NCBI GenBank assembly: GCA_002331255.1
Contig: DCZD01000012.1
Location: forward strand, 35,269 to 54,412
From: Acidimicrobiaceae bacterium UBA2093
GTDB taxonomy: Bacteria > Actinomycetota > Acidimicrobiia > Acidimicrobiales > Ilumatobacteraceae
Direction of reading: 5' to 3'
Length of the DNA stretch: 19,144 nucleotides
The position numbers and the translations under genes were made by a program. This document shows, in pieces, positions 1 through 8,205 of this stretch. The stretch's first letter is position 1; each line of letters starts with the position of its first letter. A model generated the notes under the pieces. That model was not told where the DNA came from. It saw nothing but the letters and a program-made list of their open reading frames with translations, and made no database searches.

Positions 1-495
1 GTCGCCATGTTGCAAGACAATGCCGACGAGAAATTCGCAACACGCATTGCGCGTGCGATCATCGCCGCTCGTCCGATCGAAAAGACCGTTCAGCTAGCCG
101 ATGTGGTCACCATGGCGATACCCGCTGCCGCGCGTCGCCGTGGTGGCCACCCGGCAAAGCGCACCTTCCAGGCGATACGAATTGCAGTCAACAATGAACT
201 CGAGATTCTTGAGTCTTCTCTTGAAGCGACAATCAACTTGCTCGCACCGAGAGCGCGGCTAGCCGTCCTTACGTACCACTCAGGTGAAGATCGCATCGTG
301 AAGCGCACGCTCCGTCGCGCGGTCACCGGCGGGTGCACGTGTCCTCCTGGCTTGCCATGTGGATGTGGTGCTCGTCCGCTTGCATCGACGATTCGAGTGT
401 CGCGTATCGCGACGACAGTAGAACAACAGGCGAACCCACGTGCTCGTTCAGCGAAATTGCGTGTCATTGAACGCCTTGCAGGAGAAACGATCTGA
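1..495 (+). CDS. rsmH: 16S rRNA m4C1402 methyltransferase RsmH (MraW), 3' part
   Basis: The reading frame is open from base 1 and ends at TGA 493-495. The 5' end lies outside the window, so this is the C-terminal part (164 codons of a family usually near 310). RsmH methylates N4 of C1402 in the 16S rRNA P site, using S-adenosylmethionine. Family landmarks are visible: a segment reading HPAKRTFQAIRIAVNNEL, the TYHSGEDRIVKR block (usually SFHSLEDR), a Cys-rich CTCPPGLPCGCG stretch, and the closing NPRARSAKLRVIERL. The SAM-binding half lies upstream. It is the usual first or second gene of dcw clusters, and ftsL begins 2 bases after its stop, so co-transcription is likely. Confidence 0.95.
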   Translation, partial: VAMLQDNADEKFATRIARAIIAARPIEKTVQLADVVTMAIPAAARRRGGHPAKRTFQAIRIAVNNELEILESSLEATINLLAPRARLAVLTYHSGEDRIVKRTLRRAVTGGCTCPPGLPCGCGARPLASTIRVSRIATTVEQQANPRARSAKLRVIERLAGETI

Positions 496-497
496 AC

Positions 498-971
498 ATG
501 GCTGTCGCCCTGCGTACTGATGTCGCACGTCGCGTGCAAGTGAAGGAAGTCGTCGACCGGCCCGAGCTATCACTCGTTCCCGCAGCGCAACGACGCACCG
601 TCGGTCGCGTCATCACGGCAGTCATTTTGTTCTTCGGGCTCATGTTCGCAGTCGTGGCACTTCGGGCGTACATGGCACAAGAACAAATGCGACTTGATGA
701 GTTGAACAGAGACATCATGCGAGCACGTGCGCACTATGACGAGCTGCGCGCCGAGCGTGCAATGCTGCAGTCACCTTCGGTGTTGCTCGAAAAGGCCCGC
801 AGTTTTGGAATGGTTCCAGCAGTGGGGATGAAAGTTGTCGAGATTCCTGCAGACATTGCGGCAGAAGTCGCGGCATCGGTAGGGAAGATCGACGAAGACA
901 TCGCAAGCACGAAAGAGTCGAAGCTCGACGACTTCGGACGCATCAAGCGTCAAGTAGGGCCACGTCGATGA
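498..971 (+). CDS. ftsL: FtsL-type divisome protein (FtsL/DivIC-like bitopic coiled coil)
   Basis: A 157-residue protein with a short cytoplasmic N-terminus, one membrane segment at about residues 38-59 (VITAVILFFGLMFAVVALRA) and a following coiled coil (about 63-90, rich in Glu, Leu, Arg and Ala). A FtsL/DivIC-like ending follows (LLEKARSFGMV), then a polar tail. FtsL pairs with FtsB/DivIC and FtsQ outside the membrane and helps activate FtsW-FtsI septal synthesis. Sequence similarity in this family is low. The assignment rests on topology and on the slot between rsmH and ftsI. AGGAG at 480-484 is a possible ribosome site, 13 bases from the ATG. The stop overlaps the ftsI start by ATGA (968-971), which implies translational coupling. 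It could formally be called a DivIC/FtsB homologue. Confidence 0.82.
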   Translation: MAVALRTDVARRVQVKEVVDRPELSLVPAAQRRTVGRVITAVILFFGLMFAVVALRAYMAQEQMRLDELNRDIMRARAHYDELRAERAMLQSPSVLLEKARSFGMVPAVGMKVVEIPADIAAEVAASVGKIDEDIASTKESKLDDFGRIKRQVGPRR

Positions 972-3079
972 GTCCGAGAGATAGTCGCGAGTCGCGTCAA
1001 CGCTCGTCGCGCAGCGCTGGTGCCGGAGAAGTTCAGCGCCGATCGCGCAGCCACGGAACTTCTTCATCCCGTCGTTCATCTCAGACTCGCACGACTGATC
1101 GTGTCAGCGACGAGGGTGGCCGCACGACCGGGTCTCGTCGTCCAGTGGCCGGCGGACGTCCGACAGGTCGGTCCGCATCTGGTCGCACACGAGGCCATGA
1201 GACGCGAGAGACAACTCGAGACGCGTCACGGTCCGGTAGCCGTTCGACTGGTCAGCGCTCAACTGGTCAGCGGTTGATACGTCAGACCGAACAGTTCAAA
1301 CAGCGAGCGGTCCAGACAGCCAAGAAACAAACATCGTATGAAGTCGACCAGCGCATCCGAAAGCGTCTGTCGTTTGCTGTTCTTGGAATCGTCTTTGCGC
1401 TTCTTGTGCTTGCTGTATGGGTGGGTCTGTTGCAGACGGTTCGCCGTGACGGATACCACGCAGCGAGTATCAACCAACGCACGCGCACAACGATTATCCG
1501 CGCAGACCGTGGTGTCATCTTTGATCGAAACGGCAGCGAGATTGCGCTGTCTGTGCCCACCACAACCTTGTTCGCCGATCCCCAGTTGGTCGTCGATCCC
1601 ATCGGAACCGCTGCGGCAGTCACGTCGATTCTTCAGCTCTCAGTAGAAGAACATGACCGCATCGTCGCTGCACTCAGTAAGCGCGAAGGAAACTTCGTCT
1701 ACCTTGCACGCCAAATCAACAAAGACCGCGCAAAGGCCGTGCTTGACCTCAATTTGAGTGGAGTCTCTTCGTACACCGAACCATCGCGCGTGGTTGAGAG
1801 TGGTGTTGCTGGGGCTGTCATAGGTCGTACCGATCCAGATGGAGTGGGAATCTCCGGTCTCGAGCAGCAGTACAACGAGTTGCTCGCGGGTGTTGACGGT
1901 AAGGCAGTTCGTCAACGCGACAACAAGGGCAATTCGATCTCGGGCACAGGCTCGATGATCACTGACCCACAATCTGGGGCCGACCTCGTCCTCACGGTCG
2001 ACAAGTCGATTCAGTTCCAAGTCGACCAAGCACTGCTTCAGCGAGTTGATCAGCTGAAGGCGCGTGCTGGGACCGTCATCATGATGGATTCACGCACCGG
2101 TGACATTTATGCGATGTCGAACGTTCGTCGTGGTGAAGATGGCAAAGCTGAATTGGCGACTGGCAACTTCGCGGCAGTCGAAGCGCACGAGCCTGGATCA
2201 GTTGCAAAGGTCTTCAGTGTGAGCGCGGCATTGAATGAGGGAAAGGTCACTGACTCGACGGAGTTCATGGTTCCGGGTGTTCTTCGCGAAGACGGATTCG
2301 TCATTCGGGATGCGTATCCGCACCCGACGATGAAGATGACAGTGCGCGAGATTTTGCGTGAGAGTTCGAACCTCGGAACAGTCATCACCGGCGGAACTCT
2401 GCAACCGGAGCAGATGCATGCGTATCTAAGAGCCTTCGGTTTCGGAGCGACCACCGGCCTTGAGTATCCCGGTGAGAGCAAAGGAATTCTCAAGTCGACG
2501 CGCAAGTGGTTCGGTACCGAGAAGAAGACCGTGACATACGGATACGGATATGCCGCGACGCCACTGCAACTTGTGTCGGGAGTAAACGTCGTAGCGAACG
2601 GGGGGACGTATGTCGCGCCACGATTAGTGAAAGCGACAATCGACGCAGACGGTCAGTTGAAAGAGACGAATCCTGCGTCAACGCGTCCTGTGCTTAAGCC
2701 TGAAGTTGCCACAACGATGACTTCGATCATGAAAGATGTCGTCTGCTCGGGAACGGCGACCCTGGCTCAAGTCAAAGGAATGACTGTCGCTGGAAAGACG
2801 GGCACGGGTTACAAAGCTCAAGACAACGGTACGTACACGACTGCAACCGGTGGTCGTAAGTACTTCGCTTCATTCGTTGGCTATTTCCCGGCTGATGATC
2901 CAAAGATCACGATGCTCGTGAGCATCGACGAACCGGACGGATCGTCGCGTGACCGTTTCGGTGGTACAGCCGCCGCCCCCGTCTTCTCCCGCCTGGCGAA
3001 TGTGGCGATTCAGGAGCTCGACATAACTCCGACTGGAACGGGAACTGGTTGCCCTGCCGATGCCAAGAGCGGACACTGA
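968..3079 (+). CDS. ftsI: Septal peptidoglycan D,D-transpeptidase FtsI (PBP3/PbpB, class B)
   Basis: A 703-residue class B penicillin-binding protein that cross-links septal peptidoglycan as partner of FtsW. Residues 1-about 133 are an unusually long cytoplasmic tail, dominated by Arg, Ser, Thr and Gly at first. The membrane helix is at about 134-156 (LSFAVLGIVFALLVLAVWVG). The PBP dimerisation region follows (RTTIIRADRGVIFDRNG). The transpeptidase domain has all three catalytic motifs: SVAK with Ser411 and Lys414, SSN at 466-468, and KTG at 610-612. There are no PASTA repeats. The start is ATG at 968, overlapping the ftsL stop, with AGTAGGG about 8 bases upstream. The tail is longer than in model FtsI proteins. 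The function call is secure; what the tail does is unknown. Confidence 0.96.
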   Translation: MSPRDSRESRQRSSRSAGAGEVQRRSRSHGTSSSRRSSQTRTTDRVSDEGGRTTGSRRPVAGGRPTGRSASGRTRGHETRETTRDASRSGSRSTGQRSTGQRLIRQTEQFKQRAVQTAKKQTSYEVDQRIRKRLSFAVLGIVFALLVLAVWVGLLQTVRRDGYHAASINQRTRTTIIRADRGVIFDRNGSEIALSVPTTTLFADPQLVVDPIGTAAAVTSILQLSVEEHDRIVAALSKREGNFVYLARQINKDRAKAVLDLNLSGVSSYTEPSRVVESGVAGAVIGRTDPDGVGISGLEQQYNELLAGVDGKAVRQRDNKGNSISGTGSMITDPQSGADLVLTVDKSIQFQVDQALLQRVDQLKARAGTVIMMDSRTGDIYAMSNVRRGEDGKAELATGNFAAVEAHEPGSVAKVFSVSAALNEGKVTDSTEFMVPGVLREDGFVIRDAYPHPTMKMTVREILRESSNLGTVITGGTLQPEQMHAYLRAFGFGATTGLEYPGESKGILKSTRKWFGTEKKTVTYGYGYAATPLQLVSGVNVVANGGTYVAPRLVKATIDADGQLKETNPASTRPVLKPEVATTMTSIMKDVVCSGTATLAQVKGMTVAGKTGTGYKAQDNGTYTTATGGRKYFASFVGYFPADDPKITMLVSIDEPDGSSRDRFGGTAAAPVFSRLANVAIQELDITPTGTGTGCPADAKSGH

Positions 3080-3085
3080 GAGAGC

Positions 3086-4546
3086 ATGGGGCCCATGGTG
3101 ATGGAACGCGGCACACGCATTTCTTGCTCAGTCGGTGAACTTGTCGCCAGGGTGGCAAACGACGATCTGCGGATCGTGGGGGACGCCGATGTTGTCGTCT
3201 CCGGTGTGTGTCTTGATTCTCGCGACGTGATTCCGGGTGACTTGTTCTGTTGTGTACGTGGCACGGAATCTGATGGCCATGAGTTTGCGCATGACGCAGT
3301 GACGCACGGGGCCAGTGCATTGGTCGTCGATCACGACATCGCAGGTATCGACGCGTCCATCACGAAAATCCTCACGAAAGACGTGCGTGCCGTGATGGGG
3401 CCGTTGGCCGCAGCGTTTCATGGTTGGCCGAGCACGAAGATGTGCATCGTCGGCGTGACCGGCACCAACGGAAAGACCACGACAACAGCGATGCTTGCGG
3501 CGATTTTTGAGACCACTGGAAACCGCACAAAAGTTCTTGGCACGCTCACCGGATCACGTACGACTCCAGAGGCGACTGTGCTCCAAAGCTTGCTGGCCGA
3601 TTCGCTAGTGGACGGAGTGACGCATGTCGCGATGGAAGTGTCATCGCACGCGCTCGATCAGCTTCGAGTGGACGGAACAACATTCGCAGCAGTTGTGTTC
3701 ACAAATCTCGGAAGAGATCACCTCGACTATCACGAGACGACAGAGCGGTACTTCGCTGCTAAGGCAAGTTTGTTCATCAGGGATTTTTCCCCAATTGCTG
3801 TCATCAACTCAGACGACGTGCATGGAAGGCTACTGATCGATGCTCGTGACGGAAAGACAGCACCATATTCACGGAATGATGTGACCGAAGTACAGGTCAC
3901 TACTGATTCAGTCTCGTTCCGATGGGAGGGTACGACCATTGACGTACCGATTGGTGGTGACTTCAACGTCGACAACGCCATCGCAGCTTGCGTGACCGCG
4001 AAGGAACTGGGGTTCTCAGTTCAGCAGATCAAATCGGGTCTTGCGTCTCTGCGCCCCGTGAAAGGTCGATTCGAAGTCGTGCCGAACACTCTCGGTTTGC
4101 ACGTAATCGTGGACTACGCACACACGCCAGAGGCACTAGAGCGTCTCCTCACTGCAGTAACAGCAGACGAAGGTGCTCGTTTGGTGCTCGTCTTCGGCTG
4201 TGGCGGAGATCGAGACGCGGGCAAACGGCCGGTCATGGGTGCGATCGCTGCGCAGCATGCGGATGTCGTCGTGTTGACTTCTGACAATCCACGTCACGAA
4301 GACCCGGAACTGATCATCAACCAGATCAAGACGGGAATCGAGAAAGACTCAATGGAGCACGTGATGTCGATCACCGATCGACGAGCTGCGATTACGACAG
4401 CTATTGGGTTGGCCCAACCGGGTGACGTCGTCGTTGTTGCTGGTAGAGGCCATGAGACACAACAAGACATAGCGGGCGAAATGCATGACTTTGACGACAT
4501 GGCGGTTGCAACCGATGCGCTGCGGGAGAGAGAGGCACGCGCATGA
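3086..4546 (+). CDS. murE: UDP-MurNAc-L-Ala-D-Glu:meso-diaminopimelate ligase MurE
   Basis: A 486-residue cytoplasmic Mur ligase that adds the third stem-peptide residue using ATP. The N-terminal UDP-binding domain has LDSRDVIPGDLFCCVRG. The ATPase P-loop GTNGKTTTT has Lys130. The central domain has DHLDYHETTERYFAAKASLF, which includes the Lys usually carbamylated. The C-terminal domain carries DYAHTPEALE and GRGHE. DNPR at 400-403 is the motif associated with meso-diaminopimelate rather than lysine. Length is normal for the family. The start is uncertain: in-frame ATGs lie at 3086, 3095 and 3101. I keep 3086 because a purine run (gagagag) precedes it and the gap to ftsI is 6 bases. It overlaps mraY by ATGA, so the usual murF slot is empty. 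Confidence 0.95.
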   Translation: MGPMVMERGTRISCSVGELVARVANDDLRIVGDADVVVSGVCLDSRDVIPGDLFCCVRGTESDGHEFAHDAVTHGASALVVDHDIAGIDASITKILTKDVRAVMGPLAAAFHGWPSTKMCIVGVTGTNGKTTTTAMLAAIFETTGNRTKVLGTLTGSRTTPEATVLQSLLADSLVDGVTHVAMEVSSHALDQLRVDGTTFAAVVFTNLGRDHLDYHETTERYFAAKASLFIRDFSPIAVINSDDVHGRLLIDARDGKTAPYSRNDVTEVQVTTDSVSFRWEGTTIDVPIGGDFNVDNAIAACVTAKELGFSVQQIKSGLASLRPVKGRFEVVPNTLGLHVIVDYAHTPEALERLLTAVTADEGARLVLVFGCGGDRDAGKRPVMGAIAAQHADVVVLTSDNPRHEDPELIINQIKTGIEKDSMEHVMSITDRRAAITTAIGLAQPGDVVVVAGRGHETQQDIAGEMHDFDDMAVATDALREREARA

Positions 4547-5601
4547 TTGCGGTGCTTATCGCTGGCGTCGTCTCGATGCTTCTGTCCTTGCTCGGGTCGC
4601 GCGCTCTCATGCAACTGTTCGCGCGCCTCGGGGTCGGACAGCCGATCCTTGGTCAAGAAGATCACGGCCCAGTGCACCACAGCCCGAAACAGGGCACTCC
4701 GACCATGGGTGGTGCGGCGATCATCACCGCGGCTTTCATCGGATGGAATGTTGCTCACGTGCGAGAAGGACTTCCATTCTCAAATCAGGCCCTCATCATG
4801 TGGGTAGGTGTGTTGCTGTTAGCGGTTATGGGGTTCCTCGATGACTTTCTAAAAGTGCGCAAAGCACACAACCGGGGTATTTTCTGGAAGCGCAAGGGTT
4901 ACATCACGTTTGGTCTCGTCGTTCTCACGATGACGTGGCTAGTGATGGCCACCGATGTGTCAGAGACGTTGTCTTTCACCCGCTTCGACTTTCCCGGCAT
5001 CGAGCTTCCCGCCGCACTATGGGTGGTGTGGACTTCGCTCATGGTGTGGGCAACGACGAACGCAGTAAACGTCACCGATGGTCTCGACGGTCTTGCTGCG
5101 GGTTCAGCGACGTTCGGGTTCCTCGCATTCACGGTGATCGCGTATTGGGCGTTTCGTAATCCTGACCTGTACAACCTGGTCAACCCCCTCGACCTCGCAG
5201 TGTTTTCAATCGCCTTCGCAGGGGCGTGTGGTGGGTTTTTGTGGTGGAACGCCGCGCCTGCTCGAATCTTCATGGGTGACGTTGGGGCGCTCGGTCTCGG
5301 TGCCGCGCTCGGCATGCTCGCTGTCACGACGAACACCCACATGCTGCTTGTTCTTATCTGTGGATTGAACGTTATGGAAGCCGGCTCGGTCGCCATCCAG
5401 ATGACGATTTTCAAGGCATCGGGTCGAACGAAACGCTTCTTCCGTATGACCCCGATTCATCACCATTTTGAGTTGCTCGGTTGGCCCGAGACCACGGTGA
5501 TTATCCGATTCTGGATCATCTCCGGAATCTGTGTTGCAGCAGCGATTGGTTTATTCATCGCCGACTTCACGAATCTGAGTGCATTGGAAGCCGGACGATG
5601 A
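4543..5601 (+). CDS. mraY: Phospho-MurNAc-pentapeptide transferase MraY
   Basis: A 352-residue polytopic membrane enzyme, about ten helices, that transfers phospho-MurNAc-pentapeptide from UDP to undecaprenyl phosphate, giving lipid I. Landmarks are GTPTMGG near the N-terminus, the paired aspartates D100-D101 (FLDDFLKV), NAVNVTDGLDGLAAG with N173, N176, D179 and D182, the fourth block FMGDVGALGLG with D246, and the triple histidine H306-H308 (TPIHHHFELLGW). The fourth block normally reads MGDTGSL; here Thr and Ser are replaced by Val247 and Ala249. The start is ATG 4543, overlapping the murE stop, with AGAGG 7 bases upstream at 4531-4535. It overlaps murD by ATGA at 5598. Identification is secure. 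Confidence 0.96.
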   Translation: MIAVLIAGVVSMLLSLLGSRALMQLFARLGVGQPILGQEDHGPVHHSPKQGTPTMGGAAIITAAFIGWNVAHVREGLPFSNQALIMWVGVLLLAVMGFLDDFLKVRKAHNRGIFWKRKGYITFGLVVLTMTWLVMATDVSETLSFTRFDFPGIELPAALWVVWTSLMVWATTNAVNVTDGLDGLAAGSATFGFLAFTVIAYWAFRNPDLYNLVNPLDLAVFSIAFAGACGGFLWWNAAPARIFMGDVGALGLGAALGMLAVTTNTHMLLVLICGLNVMEAGSVAIQMTIFKASGRTKRFFRMTPIHHHFELLGWPETTVIIRFWIISGICVAAAIGLFIADFTNLSALEAGR

Positions 5602-6968
5602 GGACGGTCTCGGTGTACGGACTCGGGGTCGCAGGCGTCGCGACAGCCAAGGCATTTGCGGCACGTGGTTACGGTGTGCGTCTCGGCGATGACAACATCA
5701 TCGAGGCGATGTCAAACTTGGCAGAAGCCATCGACTCGCCATTGCACTCGGCGAATGATGCACAGGGAATTGACGCCGTCCTTCGTGGCTCAGACGTCCT
5801 CGTTCCAGCACCCGGCATCGCACCGACGCACCCGGTGATTGTCGAAGCACTGCGCCGTGGCATCGCAGTGCGCAGCGAGATCGATGTGGCTTATGAGTGG
5901 GAACAGGCTCGCGCCGGCGGCCCGCGTCCGATCATCGCAGTGACGGGAACGGACGGCAAGACCACCACGACAATGTTGGTCGGCGCATTGTTGCGCAGTG
6001 GTGGAAAGACATGCGCAGAAGTGGGCAACACGGATGTTCCGTTCATTGCCGCACTGAACGACGATGTCGATGCATTCGTCGTGGAGTGCTCCAGTTTCCG
6101 TCTCGCGTTCACGAGTATGTTCCGAGCTGACGCATCGATCTGGTTGAACATTGCCCCAGACCACCTCGACTGGCATGGTTCGTTCGAGACCTACGCGGCA
6201 ACCAAAGCTCGGATTTGGAGCCACGTGCGCCCGAGCGACATCGCAATTGTTCCGTTCGATGACACCCTCATCGGCGGTTATGCCCGTAGTCATGACCAAC
6301 GAGTGCACACCTTCGGTGTGGAAGGTGGCGATTATCGAGTGGATGCGGGCTCATTGGCCGGTCCGAAGGGTTCATTTGCCAACATCGACTCGATGTGGCG
6401 CTCGATGCCCCATGACATCACCAACTCTCTTGCCGCATGTGCTGCGGTGCTCGAATGTGGTCTGGTCGACTCGGCCCACATCGAGAATGCCTTGGTCTCA
6501 TTTCAGCCCGCATCACATCGCATCGACCATGTTGGTGACTTTGCTGGTTCGGGTTGGTACGACGATTCAAAGGCGACGAGTCCACACGCCGCGCTTACGG
6601 CTATCCGCGCCTTTGGCAAAGTCGTTCTTATTGCGGGTGGCAAGAACAAAGATCTCGACCTCACGCAACTTGCAAGTGAGCCTCATCGCATGCATGCTGT
6701 CGTCGCTATTGGTTCGTCGCAAGATGACATTGTCGACGCCTTCACCAACGTCTGCACTGTTATTCGAGCCGATTCAATGGAAGCAGCAATTGCTTCAGCT
6801 GCTCAGTTGACGGCACCAGGCATTGACGTGCTGTTGTCTCCGGGATGCACAAGCTACGACTGGTACAACAACTACAAAGAGCGCGGAGACGACTTTGTGC
6901 GTCTTGTACGCCGTCATTTCTCATCGACAACTGATCAAGTCAACACCACGGGCGGAGGGAACCCATGA
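5598..6968 (+). CDS. murD: UDP-MurNAc-L-alanine:D-glutamate ligase MurD
   Basis: A 456-residue Mur ligase adding D-Glu to UDP-MurNAc-L-Ala. The frame is open further upstream inside mraY, but ATG 5598 is chosen. It makes the same ATGA overlap seen at neighbouring junctions, has TTGGAAG 7 bases upstream, and places the Rossmann-like start YGLGVAGVATAKAF at residue 6 onward as in MurD. Further motifs are the P-loop GTDGKTTTT with Lys121 (usually GTNGK), ECSSFRL, PDHLDWHGSFETYAATKARI, DDSKATSPHAAL, IAGGKNKDLD and LLSPGCTSYDWYNNYKERGD. DSKATSP replaces the usual DSKATNP. Length is normal. The ftsW start overlaps its stop. Confidence 0.96.
   Translation: MRTVSVYGLGVAGVATAKAFAARGYGVRLGDDNIIEAMSNLAEAIDSPLHSANDAQGIDAVLRGSDVLVPAPGIAPTHPVIVEALRRGIAVRSEIDVAYEWEQARAGGPRPIIAVTGTDGKTTTTMLVGALLRSGGKTCAEVGNTDVPFIAALNDDVDAFVVECSSFRLAFTSMFRADASIWLNIAPDHLDWHGSFETYAATKARIWSHVRPSDIAIVPFDDTLIGGYARSHDQRVHTFGVEGGDYRVDAGSLAGPKGSFANIDSMWRSMPHDITNSLAACAAVLECGLVDSAHIENALVSFQPASHRIDHVGDFAGSGWYDDSKATSPHAALTAIRAFGKVVLIAGGKNKDLDLTQLASEPHRMHAVVAIGSSQDDIVDAFTNVCTVIRADSMEAAIASAAQLTAPGIDVLLSPGCTSYDWYNNYKERGDDFVRLVRRHFSSTTDQVNTTGGGNP
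6954..6958 (+). promoter_or_regulatory. Ribosome binding site of ftsW
   Basis: GGAGG lies 6 bases before the ftsW ATG (6965), inside the end of murD. It is one of the two best Shine-Dalgarno matches in the window and confirms the ATGA-overlap start of ftsW. Confidence 0.8.
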
Positions 6969-8158
6969 CAAGCACCCATCTTCCGGCGCCAGCGCTCAGT
7001 ATTGCAGAGCGTCGTTTGCGCACGCTTCAACGAACCGGTCTTGCCCAGAAGCGCAAGATTGCCGAGAAGCCCCCAACGCTCGTGTTCTACGGCATTCTCG
7101 TAGTCGCCACGATGCTCACACTGCTGGGACTCGTCATGGTGTTTTCATCATCTTCGGTGACACTGGTGAAGGACGGCGATTCAGCGTGGTACTTCTTCCA
7201 GAAGCAGCTGATGTGGGCATTCTTCGGGTTGATGACGGGTATCGGTATGTATCGAATGCCGTATTACATCTGGCGCGGTCTCGTTAATGCATCGCTTTTG
7301 GTCGCCTTCGGACTGAACGTGTTGACCTTCGTACCGTTTTTCGGAGCCGAGGTGAACGGCGCCCGGGCGTGGGTCGGTTGGGGCTTCATCCGATTCCAGC
7401 CTTCGGAATTCTTGAAGCTTGCGATCGTCTTGTATTGCGCGGATCTCCTGGCCCGTCGTCATCGACGGGTCGAGTTCGCGAAAGAGACCTTGCTTCCGAT
7501 GATTGTTCTCCTATGTGGGGCATCGGGTGTGTGTCTGCTTCAAAAAGACATCGGGTCCGCGACCATCTTCGGAGGAATCCTCCTCATGATGTGCTTCATC
7601 GCTGGACTACCGAAGCGCCACTTGTTGTTCACGGGGGGATTCGTTGCCTTGGGGGGACTCATCGTTGTTCTTGGTAGCAGCACGGCACGCGCTCGATTCA
7701 CGGCATTTCTCGACCTTGAGGGCACGAAGGGCTATCGCGGTTACCAGGTGTATCAATCCCTGCTCAGTATCGCCAATGGCGGACCGACCGGTGTCGGTAT
7801 CGGATCGGGAACCGGCAAGTGGGGCTACGTCCCGTTGTCGCACAGTGACTTCATCTTCGCGATCATCGCTGAAGAGTTGGGTCTAGTTGGAACGGTGCTC
7901 GTGCTCGGTGGGTTTATCGCCCTCGTGTATCTCGGCGTGCAGACCGCGCTTGGCGCTCGCGACATGTACGGCGCATTACTTGCCGGTGGCGTCACCGCTT
8001 GGTTCGGCGTACAAGCAATTGTGAACATTGGCGGCGTCACAGGTTCACTTCCGATGACGGGTCTGACTTTGCCCTTCATCTCTTATGGCGGATCATCGCT
8101 CATGGTGTCAATGGCGGCGGCTGGTCTGCTTCTGAACGTCGCTCGCAACATGAAGTAG
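6965..8158 (+). CDS. ftsW: Septal peptidoglycan glycosyltransferase FtsW (SEDS family)
   Basis: A 397-residue SEDS membrane protein that polymerises lipid II at the septum together with FtsI. A cytoplasmic tail of about 40 residues is followed by about ten membrane helices. Family blocks are NGARAWVGWGFIRFQPSEFLKLAIV, KDIGSATIFGG, GYQVYQSLLSIANGG, then HSDFIFAIIAEELGLVG, which contains the Asp (residue 295) matching the essential SEDS aspartate, and PMTGLTLPFISYGGSSL near the C-terminus. It sits between murD and murG, the slot of the division paralogue rather than RodA. The start overlaps the murD stop and has a strong ribosome site. Its TAG stop forms part of a hairpin (8155-8177) that leads into the murG fusion gene. 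Confidence 0.95.
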   Translation: MTSTHLPAPALSIAERRLRTLQRTGLAQKRKIAEKPPTLVFYGILVVATMLTLLGLVMVFSSSSVTLVKDGDSAWYFFQKQLMWAFFGLMTGIGMYRMPYYIWRGLVNASLLVAFGLNVLTFVPFFGAEVNGARAWVGWGFIRFQPSEFLKLAIVLYCADLLARRHRRVEFAKETLLPMIVLLCGASGVCLLQKDIGSATIFGGILLMMCFIAGLPKRHLLFTGGFVALGGLIVVLGSSTARARFTAFLDLEGTKGYRGYQVYQSLLSIANGGPTGVGIGSGTGKWGYVPLSHSDFIFAIIAEELGLVGTVLVLGGFIALVYLGVQTALGARDMYGALLAGGVTAWFGVQAIVNIGGVTGSLPMTGLTLPFISYGGSSLMVSMAAAGLLLNVARNMK

Positions 8159-8177
8159 GTGGGGGAGAGCCATCTAC
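8155..8177 (+). promoter_or_regulatory. Hairpin over the ftsW stop with a Shine-Dalgarno-like loop
   Basis: Bases 8155-8162 (gtaggtgg) pair with 8170-8177 (ccatctac): eight pairs, one of them G-U, closing a 7-base loop gggagag. The stem contains the ftsW TAG stop. The purine-rich loop is the only ribosome-site-like sequence before the murG fusion, but it lies 36 bases from the ATG at 8206. A role in translation, mRNA processing or coupling is inferred from position only. Confidence 0.45.
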
Positions 8178-8188
8178 CCGACATTCAT

Positions 8189-8203
8189 CCACTAAACAAG
8201 TGG
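8189..8203 (+). promoter_or_regulatory. Second hairpin just before the murG start
   Basis: Bases 8189-8193 (ccact) pair perfectly with 8199-8203 (agtgg) around the loop aaaca, ending two bases before ATG 8206. The alternative GTG start at 8200 would lie within the stem. With the hairpin at 8155-8177 it fills most of the only longer gap in the wall-synthesis block. Confidence 0.35.
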
Positions 8204-8205
8204 TC

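Noticed and set aside
968..1300. Arg-rich start of ftsI as a frameshift artefact or separate gene
   Set aside because: The frame continues without a break into the FtsI membrane helix, and the ATGA overlap with ftsL supports the start at 968.
5481..5597. Upstream extension of the murD frame into mraY
   Set aside because: ATG 5598 has the ATGA overlap and a ribosome site, and gives the normal MurD N-terminus.
6151..6810. 219-codon open frame in another frame inside murD
   Set aside because: The murD frame shows every Mur ligase motif across the same bases; the alternative product is compositionally odd and unlike any family.
7999..8205. Upstream extension of the murG frame into ftsW
   Set aside because: The extra 69 residues overlap the conserved FtsW C-terminus, lack MurG features, and MurG normally begins just before GGGTSGH.
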